A DNA stretch of 53,549 bases, taken from Syntrophales bacterium (GTDB lineage: Bacteria; Desulfobacterota; Syntrophia; Syntrophales; UBA4778). A program made the translations under genes and the position numbers. Below the pieces are notes generated by a model that was not told the DNA's origin, made no database searches, and saw only the letters and a program-made list of their open reading frames with translations. Positions 32,512 through 41,049 of this stretch are shown here, in pieces. How positions within the stretch are numbered: the first letter of the stretch is position 1; the number at the start of each line of letters is the position of its first letter. The stretch lies in assembly GCA_028712885.1 (NCBI GenBank), contig JAQTPK010000017.1:1-53549 (forward strand). Reading direction: 5' to 3'.

Positions 32512-33549
32512 ATGGGGCGGATTTCAAAATACGTCGTCAGCATCCTTACTGCAACTTCATGCCTCCTTTCCCCGGCTGCCGTTCCTGGAATCATGGAGGC
32601 GTGGAGCGGGGATACAATTACTTTTGTCCTGGAAAACGACCAGTTCGCCAACCGCATTTCCGATAAATACTATACGCAGGGAGGGAAGATAACCTGGCTA
32701 TCATCCTGCCCGCCGGATAAGACCGGATCTTTCCAGCAATACTTCTTTCATATCCTTGACCGGACCCTGCCGGCAGATGCCCGTGCTTCCCGCTTCACAT
32801 CCTTTTCCCTGGGTCAGATGATTTTTACTCCCGACGAGCTGAAGCAAAGAGGCCTTGACGGCGAGGAGCGCCCCTACGCCGGTTTCAGCTTTTTTTCCGC
32901 CGCCGTCCATCGCGCAGGCGCCGGCAAGCTGGATACACTGGAAATCGTAGTAGGGCTCGCAGGGCGGCACTCCTACGCCGAAGACGTGCAAAAGGTATTT
33001 CATCAATGGTTCAATTCGTCGGAACCGCAGGGCTGGCATCACCAGCTCCATGACGAGCCCGTCCTGAATATATCGCTGGACCGGAAATGGAAGCTCATCC
33101 GGATGGGAGCTTCGGGTCCGGGATTCGATTTTATTCCGCGCGCCGGCCTCAGCGTGGGAAATGCGCTGACGGAAGCCGGAGCAGGGGCGCAGGTCCGCTT
33201 AGGCTGGAATCTTCCCGACGACTACGGGACTTACCTCATTATGTTCGGCTCGGAAAGCAACGTCCCCGAAAAAACACAAACCGCCGCTGCCCGGACGAAC
33301 TGCGGAATTCACGTTCTTGCGGGCGTCAACGGCCGCGCCGTGCTGAGGAACATCTTTCTGGACGGAAATACTTTCCGGGACAGCCACAGCGTCGACAAAC
33401 GGCATTTCGTGGCCGATGTCGTCTGGGGAATAGTATTCCAAATCAAAAAGGTAAAATTATCCTATTTATATGCTTACCGGACCAAGGAATATAAATCACA
33501 GTCATTGAGCCATAGCTTCGGCTCCGTTTCGATCGCGTTCTCCTGGTAG
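32512..33549 (+). CDS. LpxR-type outer-membrane lipid A deacylase (DUF2219)
   Basis: This 345-residue outer-membrane barrel removes the 3'-acyloxyacyl chain from lipid A in known members. The sequence shows a short signal region, then FVLENDQFANRISDKYYTQG (the catalytic Asn-Asp pair), ERPYAGFSFFSAAVHRAG, GLAGRHSYAEDVQKVFHQWF (active-site His), FDFIPRAGLSVGN and DGNTFRDSHSVDKRHFVADV, the most conserved block. It ends with the beta strand SVSIAFSW. No good ribosome site precedes the ATG, so the start is uncertain. It sits between a PEP-CTERM protein and an AsmA-like envelope protein. Confidence 0.87.
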   Translation: MGRISKYVVSILTATSCLLSPAAVPGIMEAWSGDTITFVLENDQFANRISDKYYTQGGKITWLSSCPPDKTGSFQQYFFHILDRTLPADARASRFTSFSLGQMIFTPDELKQRGLDGEERPYAGFSFFSAAVHRAGAGKLDTLEIVVGLAGRHSYAEDVQKVFHQWFNSSEPQGWHHQLHDEPVLNISLDRKWKLIRMGASGPGFDFIPRAGLSVGNALTEAGAGAQVRLGWNLPDDYGTYLIMFGSESNVPEKTQTAAARTNCGIHVLAGVNGRAVLRNIFLDGNTFRDSHSVDKRHFVADVVWGIVFQIKKVKLSYLYAYRTKEYKSQSLSHSFGSVSIAFSW

Positions 33550-33731
33550 TGTCTTCAGTATCCGGAAAGATGAATTATGACAGAGACTTACCCCGAAGCG
33601 GCGGGACGTTCCCGGCCCCGTCCGCCGCATTCATTCAGGCCGGTGACCTGACCCCTTGAATCCGTCCTTAAGATCAGTTACATTAACCCGGTTTGTTTCA
33701 GCATTCAGACTAAATTTCCTGAGGGTTTCCA

Positions 33732-36398
33732 TTGAGCAAGCGGAAAAAGGTCCTGGTCTGGGCGGGAATTTCCGCAGGAACTGCGGTGATCATCCTGATC
33801 GCCCTTTTTGCGGCTGCGCAGTATCTTCTCCGGTCGGACGCGGTCCGCGGCAGGATAATCGCCGAAATTTCGCTGATTCTGTCGGGAAAAGTCGACTACT
33901 CGGCAATGGAGATAAATTTTTTCCCGCGTCCCGGTCTCGTTTTCCGCGATTTCAGTATGTCCAGACCGGAAGCTGTCTGCACTATCCCCACACTCGCCGT
34001 TTATCCAGGGACAATGCCTTTGCTCCGGGGCAGCTTAGAGCTCGACAAGGTTGAACTGGGCGAACCCGACTGCAGCATAAACCTTCCCCGGGACAATGGG
34101 GCTGCCCCCCTTTTTTCCTTTGAGGAACTGGACGGTAAGGCCGCCCGGGTCGCGGAGGCTCTGCCTGCGGGACTTACCCTTTCGATCGAGAAAGGCAAGG
34201 TCAGGGTTTCCGAATCCGGAGGAGGCGCCTTCACCTGCAGAGACCTCAGCCTGAAGACCTCTTTCGCCTATAAACGGCTGGATGTCGACTTCCAGGGCAT
34301 CACCGCCGAATGGGGCAGGGTTTCCCTCGGGGGCCGCATTTCATACGATGCCTCGTCCATCAGCATTGAGCGTCTGAGCGGAAGGTTGGCAGGCTCCTCC
34401 CTCTCCGGAGTCGATGCAAGGATCTCCCTGGGGGAAGCGCCGGGCATTGAATTGCAGACCGGCGAGGCGGTCCTCGTCCTTGACGAGATCTATCCCTGGC
34501 TGGTTTCCAGAGGATGGGTAATCAAGGAAGCCCGGCTGAAGAATCTCAGCGGAGTGCTCAGGGTCAAGTCCCTCCAGTTGGAAGGTCCTCTGAGAAAACC
34601 GGACGAGTGGCGCTATGCCGCAAACGGCGGATTCGATGGACTCCGGATAGAATCCGGCGCCCTGCCGCAGCCGCTCCTGATCCGAGAGGGGGGTTTCAAC
34701 GTCACCCCGGACGAATTTGCATTGCGCGGCGTAAAGGCGGATCTGCTCGATACCTCCGCGGAGGTCTCGGGAAAGATCGGGGTGCGGAATTTCGACATCC
34801 AGTCGGCGTCTTTCGAGGTATCCGGGAAATCGGGAAAAAACACCATTGACTGGATAAGTGAGTTTGTCCCAATTCCGGAGGAGGTTAGAATTCCTCCCCG
34901 CTTTTCGGTTTCCCGGGCGAGCTTTGACTGGAAGCAGGGGGGATTTTATTCCGTTCAGGGAACTTTCATCCTCCGAACGGGGACCAGCCTGGTTATCGAC
35001 TTGGCGCGCACGCCTGCCGAACTGAATATCCGCCGGCTTGCAATCAAGGACAGCCGGTCGGACGCGGCATTTTCTTTGCGGTCTGCCGGGGGAGCCGCCG
35101 AGGCAACTTTCCGGGGGGTACTTCACAGCGAGACGGCAGATGTGCTCTTCGCCAGTGAACAGCCCGCAGGAGCCAGGATCGAAGGAAATCTGAGCGCGAG
35201 AATATTTCCGGGGAAACTGCTGCGCAGCACCGCCCGAGGATATCTCCGGGCATCGAATATTATCATACCTCTGGAATCAACCCCTCCATTCAGGGCCCAT
35301 TCCATTTCGCTGAAAGCGGCGGAAGACCAGTTCTCTGTCGAATCCGCCGACATTTCATGGGGAGAGCAGCGATTCACCGCGGGAGGAGCTTTCAAGACTT
35401 CTGCCGACGGAGTCGTTCTCGATCTCGACATTTCCGCGGGATGGATCGAACTCGACCGGCTGCTGGACTACATAATGGGAGAAAAGGAAAAAGACGCGGA
35501 TAAACCGGACGGGAAGAAACCCTGGCCTTTACCGTTGCACGGCGTGTTGCGGGTATCCTCAGACCGTCTTGACTACGGGCAACTTATCGCGCAGCCGTTC
35601 AGTGCGGATGTTTCCATCAGCCCGCAGCGCATCGGGATGGAATTTCCCCGGCTTTTCATTTGCGGGCAGGCCGCACCCGGCAGGATTGTGATCACTCCCC
35701 TGGGAATTTCGATGAATTTCCGGTCTGTATCGGTTAACCAGGAGGTGGAGCCCTTCCTTACCTGTTTTCTCAGAAAAGAAGCCGGCCTGACCGGTCGTTT
35801 CGATCTCAACCTGGAAGTCACGGGCCATCTCAAATATCCCGAGTCGCTGCGGGGTACTGCCGGGCTTGTGATGAGGGACGGACGGATATTCCACTTCGAA
35901 CTGCTGAGCCGGATTCTCCAGTTCATAAATATAACGCAGGTTTTCGTGGGGCGGGTGCCCGATCTCGAAAAGGAAGGCCTCCCTTACGACAGGATTAGCC
36001 TGGAAGGCCGGATAGAGGGAGGCAGGCTGCTCCTGAAGGAATTCCTTCTGGAGGGGCCGACGCTGAGACTTGCCGGCCAGGGATATGTCGATTTCATTGA
36101 AGAGGATATGGATCTGTCAATGCTTGTGTCCCCGCTGCGGGCCGCCGATTATATCATCGGCAAGATCCCCGTCGTGCGCTACCTGATGGGCGGAACGTTC
36201 ATCGCCGTTCCGGTGGGGGCATACGGCCATTGGAACGACCCGTTCATTGTGCCGCTTGACCCCTCCGTCCTGGGCCAGAGTATTATGGACGTCTTCCGCC
36301 GCGTTTTCAAGATACCGATAAAGGTCCTGGAGCCGCTCCGGTCCCTGGAGAGCCCTCCTGCTTCGACCGAAGGTTCGCCCGGTCCCGAACAGCCGTAG
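33732..36398 (+). CDS. Large AsmA-like envelope protein (YhdP/DUF3971 type)
   Basis: This 888-residue protein starts at TTG, 6 bases after GAGGG. One N-terminal membrane helix (WAGISAGTAVIILIALFAAA) precedes a long beta-rich periplasmic region. The N-terminus (SDAVRGRIIAEISLILSGKV, NFFPRPGLVFRDFSMSRPEA) is AsmA-like, and the C-terminal 250 residues (GTAGLVMRDGRIFHFELLSR, FINITQVFVGR, LEGPTLRLAGQGYVDFIEED) match the AsmA_2/YhdP C-terminal domain. It probably forms a lipid bridge between membranes. The tail is proline-rich. The end converges on the methyltransferase gene with a 9-base gap. Confidence 0.83.
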   Translation: MSKRKKVLVWAGISAGTAVIILIALFAAAQYLLRSDAVRGRIIAEISLILSGKVDYSAMEINFFPRPGLVFRDFSMSRPEAVCTIPTLAVYPGTMPLLRGSLELDKVELGEPDCSINLPRDNGAAPLFSFEELDGKAARVAEALPAGLTLSIEKGKVRVSESGGGAFTCRDLSLKTSFAYKRLDVDFQGITAEWGRVSLGGRISYDASSISIERLSGRLAGSSLSGVDARISLGEAPGIELQTGEAVLVLDEIYPWLVSRGWVIKEARLKNLSGVLRVKSLQLEGPLRKPDEWRYAANGGFDGLRIESGALPQPLLIREGGFNVTPDEFALRGVKADLLDTSAEVSGKIGVRNFDIQSASFEVSGKSGKNTIDWISEFVPIPEEVRIPPRFSVSRASFDWKQGGFYSVQGTFILRTGTSLVIDLARTPAELNIRRLAIKDSRSDAAFSLRSAGGAAEATFRGVLHSETADVLFASEQPAGARIEGNLSARIFPGKLLRSTARGYLRASNIIIPLESTPPFRAHSISLKAAEDQFSVESADISWGEQRFTAGGAFKTSADGVVLDLDISAGWIELDRLLDYIMGEKEKDADKPDGKKPWPLPLHGVLRVSSDRLDYGQLIAQPFSADVSISPQRIGMEFPRLFICGQAAPGRIVITPLGISMNFRSVSVNQEVEPFLTCFLRKEAGLTGRFDLNLEVTGHLKYPESLRGTAGLVMRDGRIFHFELLSRILQFINITQVFVGRVPDLEKEGLPYDRISLEGRIEGGRLLLKEFLLEGPTLRLAGQGYVDFIEEDMDLSMLVSPLRAADYIIGKIPVVRYLMGGTFIAVPVGAYGHWNDPFIVPLDPSVLGQSIMDVFRRVFKIPIKVLEPLRSLESPPASTEGSPGPEQP

Positions 36399-36407
36399 CC
36401 CGGCTTC

Positions 36408-37415
36408 TCAAGCCGACACGACATCCCGCTTTTTCAAGGCCTCTACAAGCGCATCCATGTGGTCTCCTTTTTTTCTCAGGCGGATTTTCTCAAATCCCGC
36501 CCCGACAAGATCCTCTTCAACCTCTTCATAAGTGTAGCTGTTTCCCCCCTGAGTCATGGCCAGCATATTGACGGCGAAGACGGCGCCGTCTCTGGGCCTG
36601 ATCCGGCCCGCATCCATTACGTAATCGCGGATAACGATCCGCCCCCCCGGAACCAGGGAACGATAAACCTTGCTGTAAAGCTCCCGGTTCCGTTTCCGGC
36701 TGTTTTGATGGATTATGGCCGACACAAAAGCAAGATCGTGGCCGGCCGGCAATTCATCCTTCAAGAAATCCCCGGAAATGAATCTTACCCGGTCTTCCAG
36801 TCCTGCCGCGGCAATCCGTTCACGCGCCATCTCGATTACTTCCGGCCGGTCGAACAGCGTCGCCGTCATGTGCGCGGCTGCACGCAGGAAGGCGATCGTG
36901 TAAGTCCCGGGCCCGCCGCCCACGTCTATGAGGCTACCGGCCCTGCCCGGGCGAACCTGCCTGACGATACTATCCGCCCGGTGCGCGGCGACCACGTGCA
37001 TCGCGCCGATAAACGCCCGCATCGCCTCCGGGCTGCGGGTGGACAGCTCCCCTTCCGCCGGGATCGGGATCCCCTTCACAATGTCCGTGAGCTTGTCCCA
37101 TCGCTTCCAAAGATGGGATGCATGCAGGATCATCGGGAGGAGCGATTCGGGAGAATCTTTCGAAAGAAACGGTATCAGGCCGGGATCGCACCGGTAGTTT
37201 TCTTTGTCTTTGACCAGCAGTCCGATTGCCGACAGCGCATCGAGGAGGATGGTCAACGACCTGAGGTCAAGCCCATTCTCGCCCGCCAGCTGCGCCGCCG
37301 TTGCAGGGGACCGCCCCAGGCGCGTGAACAGGTCGAGCTCCGCGCCCGTAAGCAGAATCCGGCTCTCCATGAAGTTCCGGGCCAGCTCGAGAATATTTTC
37401 CGCTTTCAAAGTCAT
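36408..37415 (-). CDS. O-methyltransferase-type SAM enzyme with dimerisation winged helix
   Basis: This 335-residue protein starts at ATG 37415, sharing one base with the stop of the GNAT gene (TGATG coupling). Residues 1-85 form the winged-helix dimerisation domain of plant-type/CrtF-like O-methyltransferases (LTGAELDLFTRLGRSPATAA, LTILLDALSAIGLL). SAM motif I is SLIDVGGGPGTYTIAFLRAA, motif II LFDRPEVIE, motif III RVRFISGDFLKDELP, and GGRIVIRDYVMDAG completes the fold. The substrate is unknown; the family methylates quinones, carotenoids and bacteriochlorophyll precursors. It is translationally coupled to the acetyltransferase. Confidence 0.87.
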   Translation of the reverse strand: MTLKAENILELARNFMESRILLTGAELDLFTRLGRSPATAAQLAGENGLDLRSLTILLDALSAIGLLVKDKENYRCDPGLIPFLSKDSPESLLPMILHASHLWKRWDKLTDIVKGIPIPAEGELSTRSPEAMRAFIGAMHVVAAHRADSIVRQVRPGRAGSLIDVGGGPGTYTIAFLRAAAHMTATLFDRPEVIEMARERIAAAGLEDRVRFISGDFLKDELPAGHDLAFVSAIIHQNSRKRNRELYSKVYRSLVPGGRIVIRDYVMDAGRIRPRDGAVFAVNMLAMTQGGNSYTYEEVEEDLVGAGFEKIRLRKKGDHMDALVEALKKRDVVSA

Positions 37416-37879
37416 CAAAACGCCTTTCCGATATGTTTTTCCATCACGATAAAAAATATCCCGTGCATGCTGAAATCAGGATTTTCCGGAGCGGCGACCG
37501 GCACGGCATTGAATCCCAGCTTGCGGAAAAACCGGGCTGAAGTATTGCGCGCAACCGCAAGCATCCGGCCGGATCCACGCTCGGCGCCTGCTTCGATCAG
37601 AACCTTGACCAGGCCGGTTCCGATGCCGCGGCCCTGGCATTCCGGAAGCACGGCAATATGCCGGAGCTCCAGAATGGCGGGTGAAGGGCAAAAGGCGGCG
37701 ACGCCCCCGATGACCTTTTCGCCTGAAAAAGCGGCGAATTCCATTTTTTCGCCTTCCATACCGAATGAGTTGCGGACGTCCCGCGGAAAGCCGAGCGGTT
37801 TCCACAGTACTTCCCAAAATAAACTATCCAGCCTCTGTTTATCCTCATCTGAATGTAAAGGTGCAATTACAGGTATCAT
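37415..37879 (-). CDS. GNAT-family N-acetyltransferase
   Basis: This 154-residue protein has the acetyl-CoA motif A LPECQGRGIGTGLVKVLIEA (about residues 78-97), preceded by the strand ELRHIAVL and followed by RFFRKLGFNAV. The opening DEDKQRLDSLFWEVLWKPLG resembles small-molecule GNAT enzymes of the PhnO/ElaA type. The substrate is unknown. It is first in a two-gene unit with the methyltransferase. The ribosome site is weak. Confidence 0.85.
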   Translation of the reverse strand: MIPVIAPLHSDEDKQRLDSLFWEVLWKPLGFPRDVRNSFGMEGEKMEFAAFSGEKVIGGVAAFCPSPAILELRHIAVLPECQGRGIGTGLVKVLIEAGAERGSGRMLAVARNTSARFFRKLGFNAVPVAAPENPDFSMHGIFFIVMEKHIGKAF

Positions 37880-37922
37880 GGTGAATTCGAATGTGCGTTA
37901 CAGCGGAGCGAGACCCTTCGAT

Positions 37923-37940
37923 CCTTCGACTGGCTCAGGG
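37923..37940. repeat. Interspersed CCTTCGAC-type repeat, copy 2
   Basis: CCTTCGACTGGCTCAGGG lies between the GNAT gene and the DUF3298-like gene. It is the inverted near-copy of the repeat at 31261-31279. Confidence 0.7.
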
Positions 37941-38005
37941 CCTCAGGGTGACCCGAGTGGCAGAAAAGACCTGTATCGCCGGAGGAACCTGACTCGACCG
38001 CTATT

Positions 38006-38695
38006 CTACTCTCGCCTGAACTCCTCTCTCACATACTCCCTGATCCGCTCCCACCTTATCTCTACGCGCTTCTCACCCAGGTAATACGGCGCAACCTGAT
38101 ACGGGGCGAAGTAGAAAACGATTTTTTCCGGATGAAGCATGAAATACTGAAAATTGTCCCATCTCGGCCCGGCGCCGCGAAGGACCCAGTCGCGGTCAGT
38201 CACTCTCTGATCTTTGAGAATTTCGGCAATCGCAAGGTCGGAGATGCACCGGATGGATCCTCTACCCTTGAATATATCCTCGATCTGAATCTCCCTGGCG
38301 GTCCTGAGATCGTAAGTTACGGCCCTGATCCCGGGATAAGGATGGGCCCCGCCCGTGAAGCTTTCAATGCGAAAAAGAAAGCTGGCGATACGGGAGGAGA
38401 ATTCGGAGCAGGAGTAGCTGATGGTGAGATGAAACTTCCAGTCGGGGTTTTCCGGGTTTTCGGGTACAGAGGCTTTGAACCGCGAAAGCTCCACCTTCGT
38501 CCACTTCTCCGTCGCCCGGTTCACCTGCGTATTTGCGGTGACCGGGTAGCGGATCTCGACGGAAATCTTCCCGTTCTCTTCCTGAATTTTTTCTGATTTC
38601 AGGACGGCGATCGCCTCGCAGGTTCCTGCTGCAGCGAAATAGAACATGACGGCGATTATCGCGGCCGGAATTCCTTTAACGCGGATCCTCGGCAT
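38006..38695 (-). CDS. Exported DUF3298/RsiV-like protein
   Basis: This 229-residue protein has AGGGAGGAGG as ribosome site. A signal peptide covers about residues 1-28. The core TGGAHPYPGIRAVTYDLRTA, then EIQIEDIFKG, and the end FYFAPYQVAPYYLGEKRVEI match the DUF3298 family (the C-terminal domain of RsiV-type proteins, which binds lysozyme in Bacillus). Here there is no anti-sigma part and no sigma factor gene nearby, so it is probably a stand-alone periplasmic binding protein. Confidence 0.8.
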   Translation of the reverse strand: MPRIRVKGIPAAIIAVMFYFAAAGTCEAIAVLKSEKIQEENGKISVEIRYPVTANTQVNRATEKWTKVELSRFKASVPENPENPDWKFHLTISYSCSEFSSRIASFLFRIESFTGGAHPYPGIRAVTYDLRTAREIQIEDIFKGRGSIRCISDLAIAEILKDQRVTDRDWVLRGAGPRWDNFQYFMLHPEKIVFYFAPYQVAPYYLGEKRVEIRWERIREYVREEFRRE

Positions 38696-38861
38696 CGGCC
38701 TCCTCCCTCTTCAGCATCATGACGCGGTTAAAGTGTGCTTTTACTCGAAGAACGCTTTCCGCGTATGTAGACGCAAATCATCCGGAAGTCAATAGCAGGA
38801 GGTTCTCATTGCAAAATTGAAGGCACATGGGGTAAAAAGATGCAGTATCGGAGCGAGGTCA

Positions 38862-39221
38862 GTGATCAAGAACAGCTACGACTCCATTATTCCTTACACG
38901 ACAAAGGACGGCTCGGAAATACGCGAGCTGCTGCACCCTGACCGGGACGGGGCGGCAAGGACGAGCCTGGCGGAAGCGGCGGTCGGGCCGGGTCGCGAAA
39001 CGCGCCTCCACCGGCACCTGCGGGCGGAGGAGATTTACCATATTGCGGAAGGAGAGGGGTTCCTGACGCTCGGGGATGAAACGATCTTCGTCCGGAAAGG
39101 CGACACTGTCTTGATTCCGCCCGGCGAACCGCACATGGTCAGGAATTCGGGCGTCGCGCCGCTGCGAATCATCTGCTGCTGCTCCCCCGCGTACTCGCAC
39201 GAGGACACGGAGCTGATGTAG
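38862..39221 (+). CDS. Cupin-2 domain protein
   Basis: This 119-residue small beta-barrel protein starts at GTG 38862 after GGAG; the frame is open to 38817, but family members start like IKNSYDSIIPYTTKDGSEIR. The metal-binding motif 1 is ETRLHRHLRAEEIYHIAEGE (two His, Glu, with the final His in the second motif), and motif 2 is GDTVLIPPGEPHMVRN. It may act on sugar or small aromatic compounds or simply bind them. It is a monocistronic gene with no catalytic partner nearby. Confidence 0.83.
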   Translation: MIKNSYDSIIPYTTKDGSEIRELLHPDRDGAARTSLAEAAVGPGRETRLHRHLRAEEIYHIAEGEGFLTLGDETIFVRKGDTVLIPPGEPHMVRNSGVAPLRIICCCSPAYSHEDTELM

Positions 39222-39262
39222 ACATACGTTTCCGGTTTATTGACCGACCGGAAACATCGGTT

Positions 39263-39712
39263 TTACTGCCTCAGTTCTCTTTCCCTCTTCTGTTCCGCAT
39301 TTACAATCCTGATCACGTCCGTCAATTCGCCCGCAAGCAGGTCCAGCAGGTCGTCTATGGAGAGAATTCCGATCAGCGCCCCTCTTTCATCCGTCACTAT
39401 TATCCTCCTGATTCCGTAAGTGCGCATGCATTGGATAGTATCCCAGACTCCGCTGTCGCTCCGGGCCGTAACGGGATTCAATGTCATAATATCCTCCACA
39501 AATACACTGTCCAGAGGAACTTCCTTCGCGATCAGCTCGACGACGATGTCGCGGTCGGTCAGAATACCGACGGGCATCACGTTGCCGTTCATGTCCTCAA
39601 CGACTACGACGTCTCCGACATGATAGCTGCGCATGAGCCGGGCGGCTTCGATTATGTTTTCTTTCCTCCTCACGACAACCACATCACGGTTGCAGATGTC
39701 TCCGATAGGCAT
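39263..39712 (-). CDS. CBS-domain pair protein
   Basis: This 149-residue protein has AGGAGGTG as ribosome site. Two CBS repeats, residues about 5-65 (VVVVRRKENIIEAARLMRSY, GILTDRDIV) and 72-135 (MTLNPVTARSDSGVWDTIQC, GILSIDDLLDLLAGEL), form one Bateman module that binds adenine nucleotides. There is no attached enzyme or channel domain, so it probably regulates a partner protein in trans. Its upstream flank carries a heptamer inverted repeat. Confidence 0.88.
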   Translation of the reverse strand: MPIGDICNRDVVVVRRKENIIEAARLMRSYHVGDVVVVEDMNGNVMPVGILTDRDIVVELIAKEVPLDSVFVEDIMTLNPVTARSDSGVWDTIQCMRTYGIRRIIVTDERGALIGILSIDDLLDLLAGELTDVIRIVNAEQKRERELRQ

Positions 39713-39733
39713 GTTTCACCTCCTGTTTGGGTC

Positions 39734-39873
39734 ATCGGGCTTCCGGTTTACGGGATCAGACATGAAGAGAGGAGAGCCAGGCGCGATTCTGAGATGCAGA
39801 TTAACTGCGGTTTTTCGGGACACTTTTTCCCCGGCTTCTCGGCCCGGAGCCGGAAGCCCGATGCCTGAAGCCT
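39734..39873. repeat. Inverted heptamer arrays (GAAGCCC-type)
   Basis: ATCGGGCTTCCGG at 39734-39746 is the perfect inverse of CCGGAAGCCCGAT at 39850-39862. The second arm is part of four 7-base units (GGAGCCG to GAAGCCT, 39846-39873). About 100 bases separate the arms, and no gene is visible between them. Confidence 0.7.
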
Positions 39874-39931
39874 GTTTTTATATTAGTACGGCGCAAGACA
39901 GAAGAAAACAGACATTTTCGTTACAAAGCTC

Positions 39932-39961
39932 TTGCAATTTCGGCCAGTTAATTAATAGAAT
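39932..39961 (+). promoter_or_regulatory. Predicted promoter for tRNA-Gln and hisF-like gene
   Basis: TTGCAA (39932-39937) and TAGAAT (39956-39961) are separated by 18 bases. Transcription would start near 39968, about 70 bases before the mature tRNA. Confidence 0.55.
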
Positions 39962-40035
39962 GCGTTGTTTCGGAAGCATACCGCACCCGTTATTCAAAAG
40001 TTAGACATCAACTGCAACCCGGAACAATTTATTGC

Positions 40036-40109
40036 TCAGGGGTCATCCAACGGCAGGATACCAGACTTTGGATCTGGTCATGAAGGTTCGAATCCTTCCC
40101 CCTGAACCA
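40036..40109 (+). tRNA. tRNA-Gln (anticodon TTG)
   Basis: A 74-base cloverleaf has acceptor stem TCAGGGG paired with CCCCTGA, a D stem TCC/GGA, and anticodon stem CCAGA/TCTGG with loop CTTTGGA (anticodon TTG). The T arm is AAGG-TTCGAAT-CCTT, and the CCA end is encoded. It is read in the same direction as, and 28 bases before, the hisF-like gene, so one transcript may contain both. Confidence 0.95.
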
Positions 40110-40137
40110 TATCATCAAGAATCCCGTAGGAGATGCG

Positions 40138-40908
40138 ATGGAACCTGTCAGGATAATGCCCTGTCTCGATATGAAAGAGGGGCGGGTTGTAAAGGGAGTT
40201 CATTTCATAGACATCCGGGACGCCGGAGATCCCGTCGAGAATGCAGCATTTTATCAGGCGGAAGAGGCGGATGAACTCGCAATGCTGGATATCGCCGCTA
40301 CTCTGGAAAACCGCGGCACGCGGCTGGAATGGGTTCGCCAGGTATCTTCCGTGATTAAAATTCCCCTCACGGTCGGAGGCGGAATCGGGTGCCTGAACGA
40401 TATCGATCTCGTCCTCGGCGCCGGGGCAAGCAAGGTTTCGATGAACAGCTCCGCCGTCGAAGACCCCGGGTTGATACTGGAAGCGGCATTGCACTGCGGA
40501 GCCGGGCGGATTACAGTCGCCATCGATGCAAGAAGAAACCCGGCAATGCCTTCCGGATTCGAGCTTGTAGTGTCCGGCGGAACCAGGCCCGTCGGAAAGG
40601 ACGCCGTTGAATGGGCGAAGCGATGCCAGGAGCTCGGAGCAAGCGTGATACTTCCCACCAGCATGGATGGAGACGGCACGCGCAAAGGCTATGACATCGA
40701 ATTCACCAGGGCTATTTCAGACGCAGTACGCGTCCCGGTAGTAGCCTCAGGCGGCGCCGGCAAGCTCGAGGATTTCCATGATGCCGTAGTAAAGGGAGGG
40801 GCCAAGATCCTTCTGGCCGCATCCGTGTTTCATTTCCGGACCATTCGGATCCGGGAGGTCAAGGATTACCTGAGCAGCCGTGGTATTCCCGTGCTAAAAA
40901 CAGTTTAG
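40138..40908 (+). CDS. hisF: HisF-like (imidazole glycerol phosphate synthase cyclase) protein, divergent
   Basis: This 256-residue TIM barrel retains both catalytic Asp residues of HisF: Asp11 in RIMPCLDMKEGRVVKG and the one in RITVAIDARRN. The two phosphate-binding loops are present (LTVGGGIG, VVASGGAGKLEDF). It differs from ordinary HisF in the C-terminal loop (PTSMDGDGTRKGYD) and in an insertion NPAMPSGFELVVSG. No hisH, hisA or other his gene is nearby; it follows tRNA-Gln. It could be the histidine pathway enzyme at an isolated locus or a paralogue using another nucleotide-sugar or amine substrate. Confidence is high for the family and lower for the reaction. Confidence 0.85.
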   Translation: MEPVRIMPCLDMKEGRVVKGVHFIDIRDAGDPVENAAFYQAEEADELAMLDIAATLENRGTRLEWVRQVSSVIKIPLTVGGGIGCLNDIDLVLGAGASKVSMNSSAVEDPGLILEAALHCGAGRITVAIDARRNPAMPSGFELVVSGGTRPVGKDAVEWAKRCQELGASVILPTSMDGDGTRKGYDIEFTRAISDAVRVPVVASGGAGKLEDFHDAVVKGGAKILLAASVFHFRTIRIREVKDYLSSRGIPVLKTV

Positions 40909-40994
40909 AGTTCAGGATTCAGAGTTCCGAGTTGAAAAGGTGAGTCTATCCTTGAAGCTGCCGGCATCCGGGGAGTTCATCGTACCCTGAATCC
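40902..40994. repeat. Heptamer array (AGTTCAG-type) with inverted partner
   Basis: Five 7-base units (AGTTTAG to AGTTGAA) run from the hisF stop codon at 40902 to 40936. GGATTCAG inside them is matched by CTGAATCC at 40987-40994. Confidence 0.6.
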
Positions 40995-41049
40995 ATGGAG
41001 GATCCTTATCGCGATAACCGGATCCGGCATAGAGCACTTCCTCCGGCCC

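Noticed and set aside
36459-38084. 541-residue plus-strand frame across the methyltransferase and GNAT genes
   Set aside because: Both minus-strand genes have clear motifs and coupled starts; the long frame has none.
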